Source: Streptococcus ruminantium
GTDB lineage: Bacteria; Bacillota; Bacilli; Lactobacillales; Streptococcaceae
Direction: 5' to 3'
NCBI RefSeq assembly: GCF_003609975.1
Contig: NZ_AP018400.1
Location: 2,026,540-2,090,539, forward strand
DNA length: 64,000 bases
Below the pieces are notes generated by a model. The model made no database searches and was not told the DNA's origin. It worked only from the letters and a program-made list of their open reading frames with translations. The stretch's first letter is position 1; every line of letters begins with the position of its first letter. The position numbers and the translations under genes are program-made. Shown piece by piece: positions 45,180-55,639 of this stretch.

Positions 45180-45715
45180 TTAAAGGTATCTTTGAATAAA
45201 TAAGAAGCACCCTTGAAATAATCATAACCTGAATAAAGGGTGAAGAAAAGGGCAACATACAGCATAAACTGTCCAATAATCTGCCAATGCAAGAGCAAGA
45301 AAATTATCGCAAACATCTGCGAAAATGTTTTGATTTTTCCTGGCATAGCTGCAGCTAAAACCGTCCCACCATTTTCAACCAAGAGCAGTCGAAGACCTGT
45401 CACCGCCAATTCGCGACAGATAATAATAGCAACCACCCAGGCTGGAGCAAAACCTAGCCCTACTAACATAATAAAAGCCGCCATCACCAAAAGCTTATCC
45501 GCTAACGGATCTGCAAATTTACCAAAGTTGGTGACAACCTGCCATTTACGTGCCAAATAACCATCCAAATAATCTGTGATGCTCGCCATAGCAAAAAGGA
45601 TAGCTGCAGCCATATGGCTAATTGCTGTATTCCATACAGTCAGAAAAAGGATAAAAATAGGAATAACTAAAATCCGTCCTACTGTCAAAGCGTTCGGAAT
45701 ATTTTCTTTTTTCAT
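45176..45715 (-). CDS. pgsA: CDP-diacylglycerol-glycerol-3-phosphate 3-phosphatidyltransferase
   Basis: 179 residues from ATG 45715 (MKKENIPNALTVGRILVIPIF), with AAAGGT upstream; the frame extending into rodZ lacks support. The CDP-alcohol phosphotransferase motif ASITDYLDGYLARKWQVVTNFGKFADPLADK is complete. It makes phosphatidylglycerol phosphate in the membrane. It starts 10 bp after rodZ. Confidence 0.95.
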   Translation of the reverse strand: MKKENIPNALTVGRILVIPIFILFLTVWNTAISHMAAAILFAMASITDYLDGYLARKWQVVTNFGKFADPLADKLLVMAAFIMLVGLGFAPAWVVAIIICRELAVTGLRLLLVENGGTVLAAAMPGKIKTFSQMFAIIFLLLHWQIIGQFMLYVALFFTLYSGYDYFKGASYLFKDTFK

Positions 45716-45725
45716 TCTAATACCT

Positions 45726-46586
45726 TTATTCTTGTTTAAAATTGAAAGTGATTGTTCCTGTATCACTTGTAAGGGCTGACATATCTATCTTTTGTCCTCC
45801 TACAGTTACCTCAGTGCCCTTGACAACTCCCAATACAAGATTGGCAGATGCCACCCCTTTTTCAATCTTTGTAGTTACTGTTGGATTGTCAGGCGATAGG
45901 ACTACTCCCTCAGCCAGCGGTGTACCAGATAGACTAATCCAGCTTGTTGTATTCTTAACCGACACAACAATCTCTAACGGATAGGTGACATTTGTAATGG
46001 TCGCTACAATGTGTGCTCCTGACCCTGAAATAGCTATATTTCCCATAGAGGAACTACTTGAAACTGTTGAGCTAGAAGATGTAGACTCAGCCATACTCTT
46101 CTCAGAATCAGTACTAGTCTTTGAAATAGCTTGCCCAACCACGCTATAAGATGTCGTTTGAAGGGTAGGATTGGCTTGATTTTGAAGCCGGCTATATACA
46201 ATATAGGTCACAAAAATGATAATCAAACTAGTCGCAAGCAATAAATATATCAAAGGAAGGTAAGATTTTTTCTTACGTTTGCGATCCTTGTAACTCCTTC
46301 TCAACTCCGAAGAACAAATTTCCTCTTCCCCGTATTCATAGTACTTTACTAAGCTGTTGGTTTCATAAGCTTCTAGTAAGACATCCGCATCTAAATCCAG
46401 TGCCTCAGCATATGCTATTAAAATAGAAGTAACATCATCCTCATTTGCAATATAGTCAAAATCATTATATTCGAGTGCTTGTAAGTATTTTGCTTGGATT
46501 TTTGTCATTCGTTGCAAATCAACCAATGTCCAATCTCTGACTTCTCGTGCAGTTCTGAGCACTTCTCCTATACTCTTTTGTCTCAT
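45726..46586 (-). CDS. rodZ: RodZ-like cell-shape protein
   Basis: 286 residues from ATG 46586 (MRQKSIGEVLRTAREVRDWTL), preceded by GGAGGGG. A cytoplasmic HTH_25 domain (about 5-70), a basic juxtamembrane stretch (KDRKRKKKS), one helix (LIYLLLATSLIIIFVTYIVY), a Ser/Thr-rich linker and a DUF4115 extracytoplasmic domain. It belongs to the MreB-associated elongation machinery in rods; in cocci it takes part in peripheral wall growth. Confidence 0.9.
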   Translation of the reverse strand: MRQKSIGEVLRTAREVRDWTLVDLQRMTKIQAKYLQALEYNDFDYIANEDDVTSILIAYAEALDLDADVLLEAYETNSLVKYYEYGEEEICSSELRRSYKDRKRKKKSYLPLIYLLLATSLIIIFVTYIVYSRLQNQANPTLQTTSYSVVGQAISKTSTDSEKSMAESTSSSSTVSSSSSMGNIAISGSGAHIVATITNVTYPLEIVVSVKNTTSWISLSGTPLAEGVVLSPDNPTVTTKIEKGVASANLVLGVVKGTEVTVGGQKIDMSALTSDTGTITFNFKQE

Positions 46587-46666
46587 AAAACCCCCTCCTA
46601 TCGTCCATCGTATACAATATACCATTTTAACAAAATTCTAGGAAAATTTCGACGGGTTAAATTTGT

Positions 46667-47950
46667 TTATTTTGGAAAAATAGTAAAATCTGTCATATCA
46701 CAGTGACGAATAAAGCGTCGACCAGCTTCTTTTATATCGTCCAACTGGATGGTATGTATCAACTGAGGCAGATCAAAAATATCTTCATATTCCGAATACT
46801 GAGAAACAAAATAATTAGCAGTAAATTCTAAAGAATTTAAACCACGAATAAAATCACCATACATTTCATTTTTCAGCAATCGTAGATGATCCTCTGTCAC
46901 ATCCTCATCATCTTCAAAATTCCGGATAGCCTTCATTAACAGGCTAGAGAGCGTAATAGGCTCCTGTGTATCACTTGAGATAATGAAGTAGTGATAATCA
47001 GGTGTTACCTCCAACTGAAACTGGAAGGACGAATCAATTTTTCCCGCCTCATAAAGTTGCTGATAACGCTTTGAGGTCCATCCAAACAACATAGTAAACA
47101 AAAGCTGCAAACTCAATCGGTATTTCTGAATAGTTTTTATGTCCAACTCATCATTTCCTCTCAACCCCACAGCCAGTTTTGGCATTATCACCTCGAAGTG
47201 TTCTATGTTGTGCTGACGGACTGGTAATTTCTGAATAGACACCTTCTCAAAGCCTAAACCTTGTTCATCCATCTGCGCTGCTTGATAGCTGGAAATTTGT
47301 TTCCAAACCTGATCGACATCAAAATTTCCAATAACAAATAAATTCATATTGCTTGGATGATAAAATATTTCAAAATTTTCATATAAATCAGCCACAGTAA
47401 TCGCAGCGATTGAATCAGTCGTTCCAGCTATATCATGCGCCAAAGGTGTATCTGGATAGAGTGAAGCTAGCATCCCCGTGAACAAACGATACTCCACATC
47501 ATCCCGATACATTTCAATTTCTTGCTCAATAATTCCTTGTTCTCTTTCCACGTTCTCCTCCGTAAAATATGGCTCTCGAACGAAGGATTGTAGAAGTGAT
47601 AGAGAAGCTAGCACCTCTTGAGTCGTAGAAAATAGAAAGCTAGTTTGTCTAAAACTAGTATAGGCATTAGCACTCGCTCCCAATTTAGCAAATGCATTCA
47701 TGACATCTTCTTCACTCTCTGTTTCAAAAAGCTTATGTTCCAGAAAATGTGCAATGCCTGCTGGATATTGGACACTATCACCACTAACCAATTGAATCTG
47801 TGTATGCAAGGCTCCAAAATTTGCAGTTAGAATACCATAGGTCTCATGAAAGTCTGTTTTTGGTAATAGTGCAACTGTCAATCCATTGTCAAGTCTCGCA
47901 TGATAGACCGCCTCTTTCATATACGGATATATTTTTTTTATCAGTCTCAT
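46667..47950 (-). CDS. M16-family metallopeptidase (YmfH-like)
   Basis: 427 residues. The zinc motif HFLEH with a downstream Glu (YPAGIAHFLEHKLFETESEEDVMNAF) marks an active M16B peptidase. The second half is the degenerate M16 C-domain. It starts in a 4-bp overlap with the upstream M16 gene, so the two probably form a heterodimer of active and inactive subunits, as for YmfF/YmfH. Confidence 0.9.
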   Translation of the reverse strand: MRLIKKIYPYMKEAVYHARLDNGLTVALLPKTDFHETYGILTANFGALHTQIQLVSGDSVQYPAGIAHFLEHKLFETESEEDVMNAFAKLGASANAYTSFRQTSFLFSTTQEVLASLSLLQSFVREPYFTEENVEREQGIIEQEIEMYRDDVEYRLFTGMLASLYPDTPLAHDIAGTTDSIAAITVADLYENFEIFYHPSNMNLFVIGNFDVDQVWKQISSYQAAQMDEQGLGFEKVSIQKLPVRQHNIEHFEVIMPKLAVGLRGNDELDIKTIQKYRLSLQLLFTMLFGWTSKRYQQLYEAGKIDSSFQFQLEVTPDYHYFIISSDTQEPITLSSLLMKAIRNFEDDEDVTEDHLRLLKNEMYGDFIRGLNSLEFTANYFVSQYSEYEDIFDLPQLIHTIQLDDIKEAGRRFIRHCDMTDFTIFPK

Positions 47951-49203
47951 TCCCCGGTTCCCTCCATGAAGTAAACAGCCTGTAAATTAACCATTTGTCC
48001 CACACGAATAACATCATCTATTGACACAGACTTTATAGCCTCTATCCATTCTGACCAATTTAAACCTCTATTTTCCAAACTCACTTCATTATAAAGTTGT
48101 TCGATTAGATTATTTTGTCCATCTTGAGCTAAGGTCGCAGAATAAATCAACATATTCTTCGTCAATGCTAATTCCTCTTCTGTAAACTTACCACATTTTA
48201 AATCAAGTAATTGCTTGCTAATCAATTTCATTGCTCTAAGTCTGTCACCACGATTGATTCCTGCATAGACCTTCATCAAACCTGAGAAAATCATGAGCTG
48301 ACTACCGATTGTGTAAGCCAAACTTTCCTTCTCACGAACATTCATAAATAGCTTTGAATGGGAAAATCCCCCAAACAAACCATTAAACACTACTAACGCC
48401 GGAAAGTTGACATCATTGTAAACGACCGGTAAATGATAAGCCAATTCTAAAATAGACTGCCTTGCCTGTTTCCGTTCAATTTTTTCTCGAGTGATGTTAG
48501 AGTACTCTTGATGGTATTCTAACTCTAATTTTGGATTCCTATAATTAAAACCAAATTTTTCCAATCTTTCTTGGACTAATTGTTGATCAACTTGACCTAA
48601 AACAAAAATATCAATTTTATCCATTCGCAACATATTGCGATAAATCTTGAAGGTTGACTCAGGCGTTTCTTTTTCTACCAAATCAATACGCCCCACTTTT
48701 GAAATCTGAAGAGCCGGATCTTTGTAAAAAAGCTTGCTAATCTCAACATCTGCATGATAAAAATTATCTTCTATCTCTGCTTCAAGGAGACTGATGAGAT
48801 TCCTTTTTTCAACATCAAAAACTTTCTCATCAAAGCCATTTCCTTTTTGAAGAGGTTTAAATAAACAAGAATACAAAAAATCAAGAATACCGGATGTAAT
48901 ATCTTCATTATCCGGTAAATAGTTCGGGTTAACATAGGAAATCGTCAGATCCACACAATGAACTCGGCCACGCTTAGCAACAGACGTTGAAAAATGCGCC
49001 CCATACAACTCAGCTAATCGGCTACGGAGAGACCGTGAAGTTTGGAAGTCTTGATTCCCCATCTCGAGAATATTAGCAACCAAGACTCTCCCCGCAACTG
49101 TTGCCTCATTCATTTCAGCTGCAAAACGCAGACGGATGCGATTCGTTGTAAACTGATCTGTCTCAATAAAATGCAGGTTTACTCCTTCTTGTAGTTTCAT
49201 CAT
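47947..49203 (-). CDS. M16-family peptidase-like protein (YmfF-like)
   Basis: 418 residues of the M16 fold without the HxxEH zinc motif, so probably a non-catalytic partner of the next gene. The ending EEELALTKNMLIYSATLAQDG and ESLAYTIGSQLMIFSGL are typical of the C-domain. It is first in the operon M16-M16-rodZ-pgsA-ecfA1-ecfA2-ecfT. Confidence 0.88.
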   Translation of the reverse strand: MMKLQEGVNLHFIETDQFTTNRIRLRFAAEMNEATVAGRVLVANILEMGNQDFQTSRSLRSRLAELYGAHFSTSVAKRGRVHCVDLTISYVNPNYLPDNEDITSGILDFLYSCLFKPLQKGNGFDEKVFDVEKRNLISLLEAEIEDNFYHADVEISKLFYKDPALQISKVGRIDLVEKETPESTFKIYRNMLRMDKIDIFVLGQVDQQLVQERLEKFGFNYRNPKLELEYHQEYSNITREKIERKQARQSILELAYHLPVVYNDVNFPALVVFNGLFGGFSHSKLFMNVREKESLAYTIGSQLMIFSGLMKVYAGINRGDRLRAMKLISKQLLDLKCGKFTEEELALTKNMLIYSATLAQDGQNNLIEQLYNEVSLENRGLNWSEWIEAIKSVSIDDVIRVGQMVNLQAVYFMEGTGE

Positions 49204-49217
49204 CTTCCTCTTTCAAA

Positions 49218-49255
49218 CATTGTACCTTCCATTATACCATTTTGTGATATAATAT
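49218..49255. promoter_or_regulatory. Divergent extended -10 promoters (M16 operon / yaaA-recF)
   Basis: Leftward: TGG-TATAAT (complement of 49234-49242). Rightward: TGA-TATAAT (49247-49255), 19 bases before the yaaA start. Both have a TG extension and poor -35 boxes. Confidence 0.55.
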
Positions 49256-49273
49256 TCTGTAACGAGGTGACTT

Positions 49274-49657
49274 ATGAACTTTAAATTGTTTGATGACTAT
49301 ATTACTTTACAATCTTTATTAAAAACAACTGGGATTCTTCATTCTGGTGGGGCCATTAAAAGATTCTTAGAAGAAAACACTGTCCTCTTTAATGGCGAAG
49401 AAGAAAAAAGACGGGGTAAAAAAATTCGTCTAGGAGATACTATTTCTTTACCAGATCACGGAATTGTCATCACCGTCGTCTCTCCTAGCTTGGAAGAAAG
49501 AAAACAGCATGAAGAAGAACAGGCCGAAAAAGAGCGAGTAGCTGCCATTGTCAAAAAGTTGAATCAAGATAATAAAAAACTCAAGAAACAGACAAAGCCT
49601 TCTAAGAATACATCCAAAAAAACTGAAAGAAAGCCTGTCCGCTTCCCAGGAATGTAA
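49274..49657 (+). CDS. yaaA: S4-domain RNA-binding protein YaaA
   Basis: 127 residues. The S4-like domain [44 protein letters not shown] fills the first half. The C-terminal half is very basic and charged ([15 protein letters not shown]...KKTERKPVR). It sits directly before recF, as in many Firmicutes, with a 2-bp gap. Confidence 0.88.
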   Translation: MNFKLFDDYITLQSLLKTTGILHSGGAIKRFLEENTVLFNGEEEKRRGKKIRLGDTISLPDHGIVITVVSPSLEERKQHEEEQAEKERVAAIVKKLNQDNKKLKKQTKPSKNTSKKTERKPVRFPGM

Positions 49658-49659
49658 CC

Positions 49660-50754
49660 ATGTGGCTAGAAACATTACAACTAAAACACTTTCGCAACTA
49701 TAATCAACTAGATATTGAGTTTCATCAAGGACTCAATATCTTTTTAGGGGAGAATGCCCAGGGAAAAACTAATATTATAGAGTCCATATATTTTTTAGCC
49801 CTAACACGCAGCCATCGCACTCGGACGGACAAGGATTTATTACAATTTCAAGAAAAAGAGTTATCAATTCATGGTTTACTCCATCGCACAAGTGGTAATA
49901 TCCCACTTGACATCAACTTGACAGAAAAAGGGCGAGTAACAAAGATTAACCATCTCAAACAAGCTAAACTCTCTAATTACATTGGACAAATGAATGTCGT
50001 CTTATTTGCCCCTGAAGATTTGCAGTTAATTAAGGGAGCTCCTGCACTGAGACGAAAATTTATTGATGTTGAACTAGGACAAATTAAGCCTCTCTACCTC
50101 TCTGACTTATCCAATTATCATCACGTTCTAAAGCAGAGAAATTCCTATCTGAAGGCGGCAGAAAAAATTGATATGGATTTTCTCAGTGTTTTAGACCACC
50201 AATTAGCTGATTACGGCAGTAGAGTAATTCAGCATCGCTTAGACTTTCTCAAAAAACTAGAAAAATTTGGTAACGAGAAAGTTAGAGACATTTCTAATCA
50301 TAAAGAAAAATTAACGATTGATTACCAGTCGTCAATCTCTTTTACAGAACCTGTCAATCTAGTTGATAAATTCTTGACAGAGTTAGAAAAAAGTCGTAAA
50401 CGTGACTTGTTCAAAAAAAATACCGGAGTTGGACCTCATCGTGACGATATAGCTTTTTTTATAAATGACATGAACGCTCATTATGGAAGTCAAGGGCAGC
50501 ATCGCAGTTTAGTTCTCTCACTCAAGCTTGCTGAAATCGAACTAATGAGAGAAGTTACCAAAGAATATCCTATCCTCCTTCTAGATGACGTTATGAGCGA
50601 GTTAGACAACAGTCGACAACTCAAACTGCTTGAAACCATTACCGATACCATTCAAACATTTATCACAACAACATCTCTGGATCATCTGCAACAGCTCCCA
50701 GATAGTTTAAAGATCTTCCGTGTCAACAACGGAAAAATAGTAGAAAACATGTAA
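49660..50754 (+). CDS. recF: DNA repair and recombination protein RecF
   Basis: 364 residues. SMC-like ATPase: Walker [16 protein letters not shown], signature [17 protein letters not shown] and Walker [14 protein letters not shown]. It loads RecA at gaps with RecO/RecR. The start is 2 bp after yaaA. Confidence 0.96.
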   Translation: MWLETLQLKHFRNYNQLDIEFHQGLNIFLGENAQGKTNIIESIYFLALTRSHRTRTDKDLLQFQEKELSIHGLLHRTSGNIPLDINLTEKGRVTKINHLKQAKLSNYIGQMNVVLFAPEDLQLIKGAPALRRKFIDVELGQIKPLYLSDLSNYHHVLKQRNSYLKAAEKIDMDFLSVLDHQLADYGSRVIQHRLDFLKKLEKFGNEKVRDISNHKEKLTIDYQSSISFTEPVNLVDKFLTELEKSRKRDLFKKNTGVGPHRDDIAFFINDMNAHYGSQGQHRSLVLSLKLAEIELMREVTKEYPILLLDDVMSELDNSRQLKLLETITDTIQTFITTTSLDHLQQLPDSLKIFRVNNGKIVENM

Positions 50755-50827
50755 ACAAACTTTACAAGATTGTCAATCGATATGTATCAACTATTTTTCT
50801 ACTATGTATGTGCTAAGAGCATATAAA

Positions 50828-50876
50828 AATAGAATCCTTAGAAACATCAATATTCCGATGTTCTAGGGATTCTATT
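50828..50876. terminator. Terminator after recF
   Basis: AATAGAATCCTTAGAA...TTCTAGGGATTCTATT stem-loop between recF and the convergent hypothetical gene; useful in both directions. Confidence 0.75.
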
Positions 50877-50922
50877 TAATTTATTCTTAAACCAAGACCA
50901 CACTTAACCGCGTCATTACCTT

Positions 50923-51483
50923 TTAATCTTCAATTTCTTCAGAAATATTTTTGATAATATCAGCATCTGCAACGAAACTAGGATCCATGTGAACTAAAAA
51001 CTTCCAAGTACTATTTCTTTCTTTTTTGTACAGGATCGCCTCTCCGTCTTCAGAACCAAGGAAAGCCCTATCAACTAGATAACCTTGCTCTTCTAAAAAA
51101 GCCTTTACAAGACCATAATTTCCCTCTCTTTTCGATATATAGTCAAATACCTCTTCATTATTGATAGAATATGCATCTACCCTTGTACTTCCACCTATAG
51201 TCCCTTTTCCATTCTCTGATAAATTAGTTGATTCATCCCATATTATGCTGACATTTTCATTCTCCAAAAACATAAACCTTGTCATAGGAACAATATGACC
51301 ATTATAATGTAATTCCAAATATTCCGGCAAAAATGCAGGATTAAAACATTCATTTATAAATTCCGAGTGTTCGTCTAATACATATCCCGGTATTTGTCTT
51401 ACAAACTCTCTGCCTTGATGTATATTTTCAAACAATCCAACTTTTATTTCCCTATCTGATTGTAAAAATACTAATAAGTACAT
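50923..51483 (-). CDS. Hypothetical protein, 186 aa
   Basis: The start is ATG 51483 (MYLLVFLQSDREIKVGLFENI), preceded by TAGGAGAAG. Soluble, acidic, no signal peptide or helix. It has two visually distinct halves: an N-terminal part with GREFVRQIPGY, and a C-terminal part (EEVFDYISKREGNYGLVKAFLEEQGY). The family is not recognised. Single-gene unit flanked by terminators, with no functional hint from neighbours. Confidence 0.7.
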   Translation of the reverse strand: MYLLVFLQSDREIKVGLFENIHQGREFVRQIPGYVLDEHSEFINECFNPAFLPEYLELHYNGHIVPMTRFMFLENENVSIIWDESTNLSENGKGTIGGSTRVDAYSINNEEVFDYISKREGNYGLVKAFLEEQGYLVDRAFLGSEDGEAILYKKERNSTWKFLVHMDPSFVADADIIKNISEEIED

Positions 51484-51564
51484 GCTTTCTTCTCCTACAT
51501 AAAAATACAATCTTATAACCAACATTGACGCTTTTATTATATCATGAAAGAATATCCGTAAACC

Positions 51565-51600
51565 AAAAAGAGTCTTAGACTACCATCTTAGACTCTTTTG
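51565..51600. terminator. Terminator after guaB
   Basis: AAAAAGAGTCTTAGA/TCTAAGACTCTTTT long stem with a TGGTAG loop; symmetrical enough to work both ways. Confidence 0.85.
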
Positions 51601-51603
51601 ATA

Positions 51604-53133
<1,530 letters not shown>

Positions 53134-53139
53134 TTATTT

Positions 53140-53167
53140 ATGATAACATTTTGAAATCATTTGTCAA
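53140..53167 (-). promoter_or_regulatory. guaB promoter
   Basis: -35 TTGACA (53167-53162), 16-bp spacer, -10 TATCAT (53145-53140). The ~50-nt leader has an ATAGC/GCTAT hairpin. Confidence 0.65.
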
Positions 53168-53246
53168 ACATTATTCGCCTTAATATAGCTATTCAAAAAA
53201 ATTCAGAAAATTCCATCCGACTTTGCTCTATGAAATCGAACGTTTA

Positions 53247-53306
53247 GTTTTCACTTCGTGAAAAATAGAATGAAAAAAGCAACGTTTTTTTAACATTGCT
53301 CTTTTA
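53247..53306 (-). terminator. Terminator(s) after trpS
   Basis: An AGCAATGTT/AACGTTGCT stem followed by TTTTTT (53306-53273), then a second perfect TTTTCAC/GTGAAAA hairpin with a TTC loop (53247-53264). Confidence 0.7.
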
Positions 53307-53315
53307 TTGTCAACC

Positions 53316-54341
53316 TTATTTAAAATAGTTTATTCCCATCGCTGTTTTGATCTGATCAAGTGTTACTGCTGCAACTTGACGAGCCTTTCGACTCCCCTCT
53401 TCCAACATGGTATAGACTTGTCCCATATCCTTAGCAAACTCCAGACGGCGCTCACGAATAGGACCCAACTCACGCTCTAAAATTTCTAGTAGATAACGTT
53501 TTGTTTTGACATCTCCTAAACCACCACGTTGATAGTGTTCTTTCATAGCATCAATTTCAGGCCTATCTTCCTTACGACCAAAAACATCTAAATAATGGAA
53601 AACCATATTCCCCTCAATGCTACCCGGATCTTCAACACGAATATGATGAGGATCTGTATACATGGACATAACTTTTTTCTTTAATGTATCCATATCATCT
53701 GCTAAATAGATACCATTTCCCAAAGATTTAGACATTTTAGCATTCCCATCCAAACCTGGCAGACGACCTGCCGCTTCATTTTCAGGATAAATTCCTTCCG
53801 GTTCAATTAAAATATCCGTCTCATAGGCGTGATTAAAACTGCGAACAAGCTCACGTGTCTGCTCAATCATTGGTTTCTGATCGGTACCAACGGGAACAAA
53901 ATTAGCTTTAAAAGCTGTAATGTCCGCTGCTTGAGAAACTGGATATACCAAGAATCCTGCTGGAATCCCTTCACCAAAACCTTTTTGAGCAATCTCTGTC
54001 TTAACAGTAGGATTACGTTCCAAGCGAGCAACTGAAACCAAGTTCATATAATACATAGTTAATTCAGCCAACTCGGGAATTTGACTCTGAATAAAAATCG
54101 TTGTTTTAACCGGATCCAAACCAGCTGCCAAATAATCCAGGGCGACATTCCCAACCGATTCAACAATTTTTTGAGGCTCCTTAGCATGATCAGTCAAAGC
54201 TTGCTGATCCGCCAAAAAAACAAAGAGTTCGTGTTGTCCAGCTTCTTGTAGTAAAACACGGTTTTTTAACGAACCAACATAATGACCAATATGCAATTTA
54301 CCCGTTGGACGGTCTCCAGTTAAAATGATAGGTTTAGTCAT
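53316..54341 (-). CDS. trpS: Tryptophanyl-tRNA synthetase
   Basis: 341 residues from ATG 54341 ([24 protein letters not shown]), with AGAGGAGAATT upstream. Class I signatures [11 protein letters not shown] and [11 protein letters not shown] are present. It charges tRNA-Trp. Expression is controlled by the T-box leader just upstream. Confidence 0.97.
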   Translation of the reverse strand: MTKPIILTGDRPTGKLHIGHYVGSLKNRVLLQEAGQHELFVFLADQQALTDHAKEPQKIVESVGNVALDYLAAGLDPVKTTIFIQSQIPELAELTMYYMNLVSVARLERNPTVKTEIAQKGFGEGIPAGFLVYPVSQAADITAFKANFVPVGTDQKPMIEQTRELVRSFNHAYETDILIEPEGIYPENEAAGRLPGLDGNAKMSKSLGNGIYLADDMDTLKKKVMSMYTDPHHIRVEDPGSIEGNMVFHYLDVFGRKEDRPEIDAMKEHYQRGGLGDVKTKRYLLEILERELGPIRERRLEFAKDMGQVYTMLEEGSRKARQVAAVTLDQIKTAMGINYFK

Positions 54342-54363
54342 ACAATTCTCCTCTTTAAATAAA

Positions 54364-54590
54364 TAAAAAGCCACGCACAGAAAACTGTGCGAGGGCGTCA
54401 AAGACACGGTGCCACCTCACTTATAAGCTCGTGAAAGCCTACATCTTTTTTTGCATTATAAGGCCTTGCTAATCAACCTCTTATCTTGTTCAGATTCCAT
54501 GATAAATCAGCCCATTCGTAAGCGACTCTTACTTGTTTTCACCAACCACAAGCTCTCTTAAAATCATCTTCTCACTACTATTCTGATTGA
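54364..54590 (-). ncRNA. T-box leader of trpS (Trp specifier)
   Basis: The conserved T-box sequence AGGTGGCACCGTG is at 54416-54404 (minus strand). Downstream the terminator stem CGCACAG/CTGTGCG, enclosed by GCC/GGC and followed by TTTTT (54395-54364), competes with it. A TGG specifier occurs in GAATGGGC within stem I (~54510-54517). Uncharged tRNA-Trp should stabilise the antiterminator and switch trpS on. Confidence 0.9.
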
Positions 54591-54595
54591 TATTT

Positions 54596-54624
54596 ATTAT
54601 AACCTCAAAAAATTAGAAAGTCAA
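54596..54624 (-). promoter_or_regulatory. trpS promoter
   Basis: -35 TTGACT (54624-54619), 17-bp spacer, -10 TATAAT (54601-54596), reading leftwards into the T-box leader. Confidence 0.75.
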
Positions 54625-54702
54625 GTTGGTAAAACCTTGACGATAAGATCTAAATTAGGGATAATAGAGATTGCATTTTATAACAGACGACAAGGAGGAT
54701 AT

Positions 54703-55575
54703 ATGAAAGAACGTATAAAGGATTTTACTTATGTGACACTGGGTTCTATCGTTATGGCGATTGGATTCAACAGTTTTTTTCTAGGAAATAATATTGTATC
54801 AGGAGGAGTTGGAGGATTGGCAATAGCTCTTAATGCTCTTTTGGGCTGGAACCCTTCCGATTTTGTTCTCTATTGCAATATCCCCCTATTAGTTATTTGC
54901 TGGTTCTTCTTAGGAAAATCTGTATTTGTCAAAACTGTTTACGGTGCTGTTGTCTACCCACTTTGCATCAAGTTGACAGCTAGTTTACCGAAATTGACAG
55001 AAAATCCTCTTCTTGCTGCTATTTTCGGTGGTATTATCATTGGCTTTGGACTCGGATTGGTTTTCCTTGGAAACTCTTCAACTGGAGGAACTGGAATTCT
55101 CATTCAATTTCTCCATAAGTATACTCCCCTTTCGCTTGGAATGACCATGGCAATCATTGACGGTATAATCGTCGGTCTTGGGTTTATTGCTTTTGATCCC
55201 GATACTGTCATGTACTCAGTCATTGCCCTTATGACCATTACCTATATTGTCAATCGCATGATATCAGGAACAGAGTCGTTACGAAATGTCATGATTATCT
55301 CTCAAAATTATCCGCAGATCAAAGAATATATCACAAAAGTAGCTGATCGTGGCGTGACGGAGTTTCCTGTTCTCGGAGGATTTACAGGAGTTGACAAGCG
55401 CATGCTCATGACAACGATCTCTATTCCCGAAATGCAGAAACTTGAATCCGCTATTTTAGGTATTGATGAAACAGCCTTTATGGTAGTTATGCCTGCCAGT
55501 CAAGTTCATGGTCGTGGTTTCAGTCTCCAAAAAGATCACAAACATTATGATGAAGATATCTTGATCCCAATGTAA
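54703..55575 (+). CDS. YitT-family (DUF161) membrane protein
   Basis: 290 residues from ATG 54703 (MKERIKDFTYVTLGSIVMAIG), preceded by AAGGAGG; an upstream in-frame start at 54637 lacks one. About five to six helices with VSGGVGGLAIALNALLG and NSSTGGTGILIQFLH, then a DUF2179 domain (RNVMIISQNYPQIKEYITKVADRGVT). Paralogue of the gene at 11024-11962. Role unknown. Confidence 0.88.
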   Translation: MKERIKDFTYVTLGSIVMAIGFNSFFLGNNIVSGGVGGLAIALNALLGWNPSDFVLYCNIPLLVICWFFLGKSVFVKTVYGAVVYPLCIKLTASLPKLTENPLLAAIFGGIIIGFGLGLVFLGNSSTGGTGILIQFLHKYTPLSLGMTMAIIDGIIVGLGFIAFDPDTVMYSVIALMTITYIVNRMISGTESLRNVMIISQNYPQIKEYITKVADRGVTEFPVLGGFTGVDKRMLMTTISIPEMQKLESAILGIDETAFMVVMPASQVHGRGFSLQKDHKHYDEDILIPM

Positions 55576-55639
55576 TTCATTGAAAATTCAAGTTCTTTCT
55601 AGTACAATAAAATTAACAGACAGAAATATAGGAGAAACT

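Noticed and set aside
53247..53264. Possible parS in TTTTCACTTCGTGAAAA
   Set aside because: It lacks the CACGTG centre; it is a simple hairpin after trpS.
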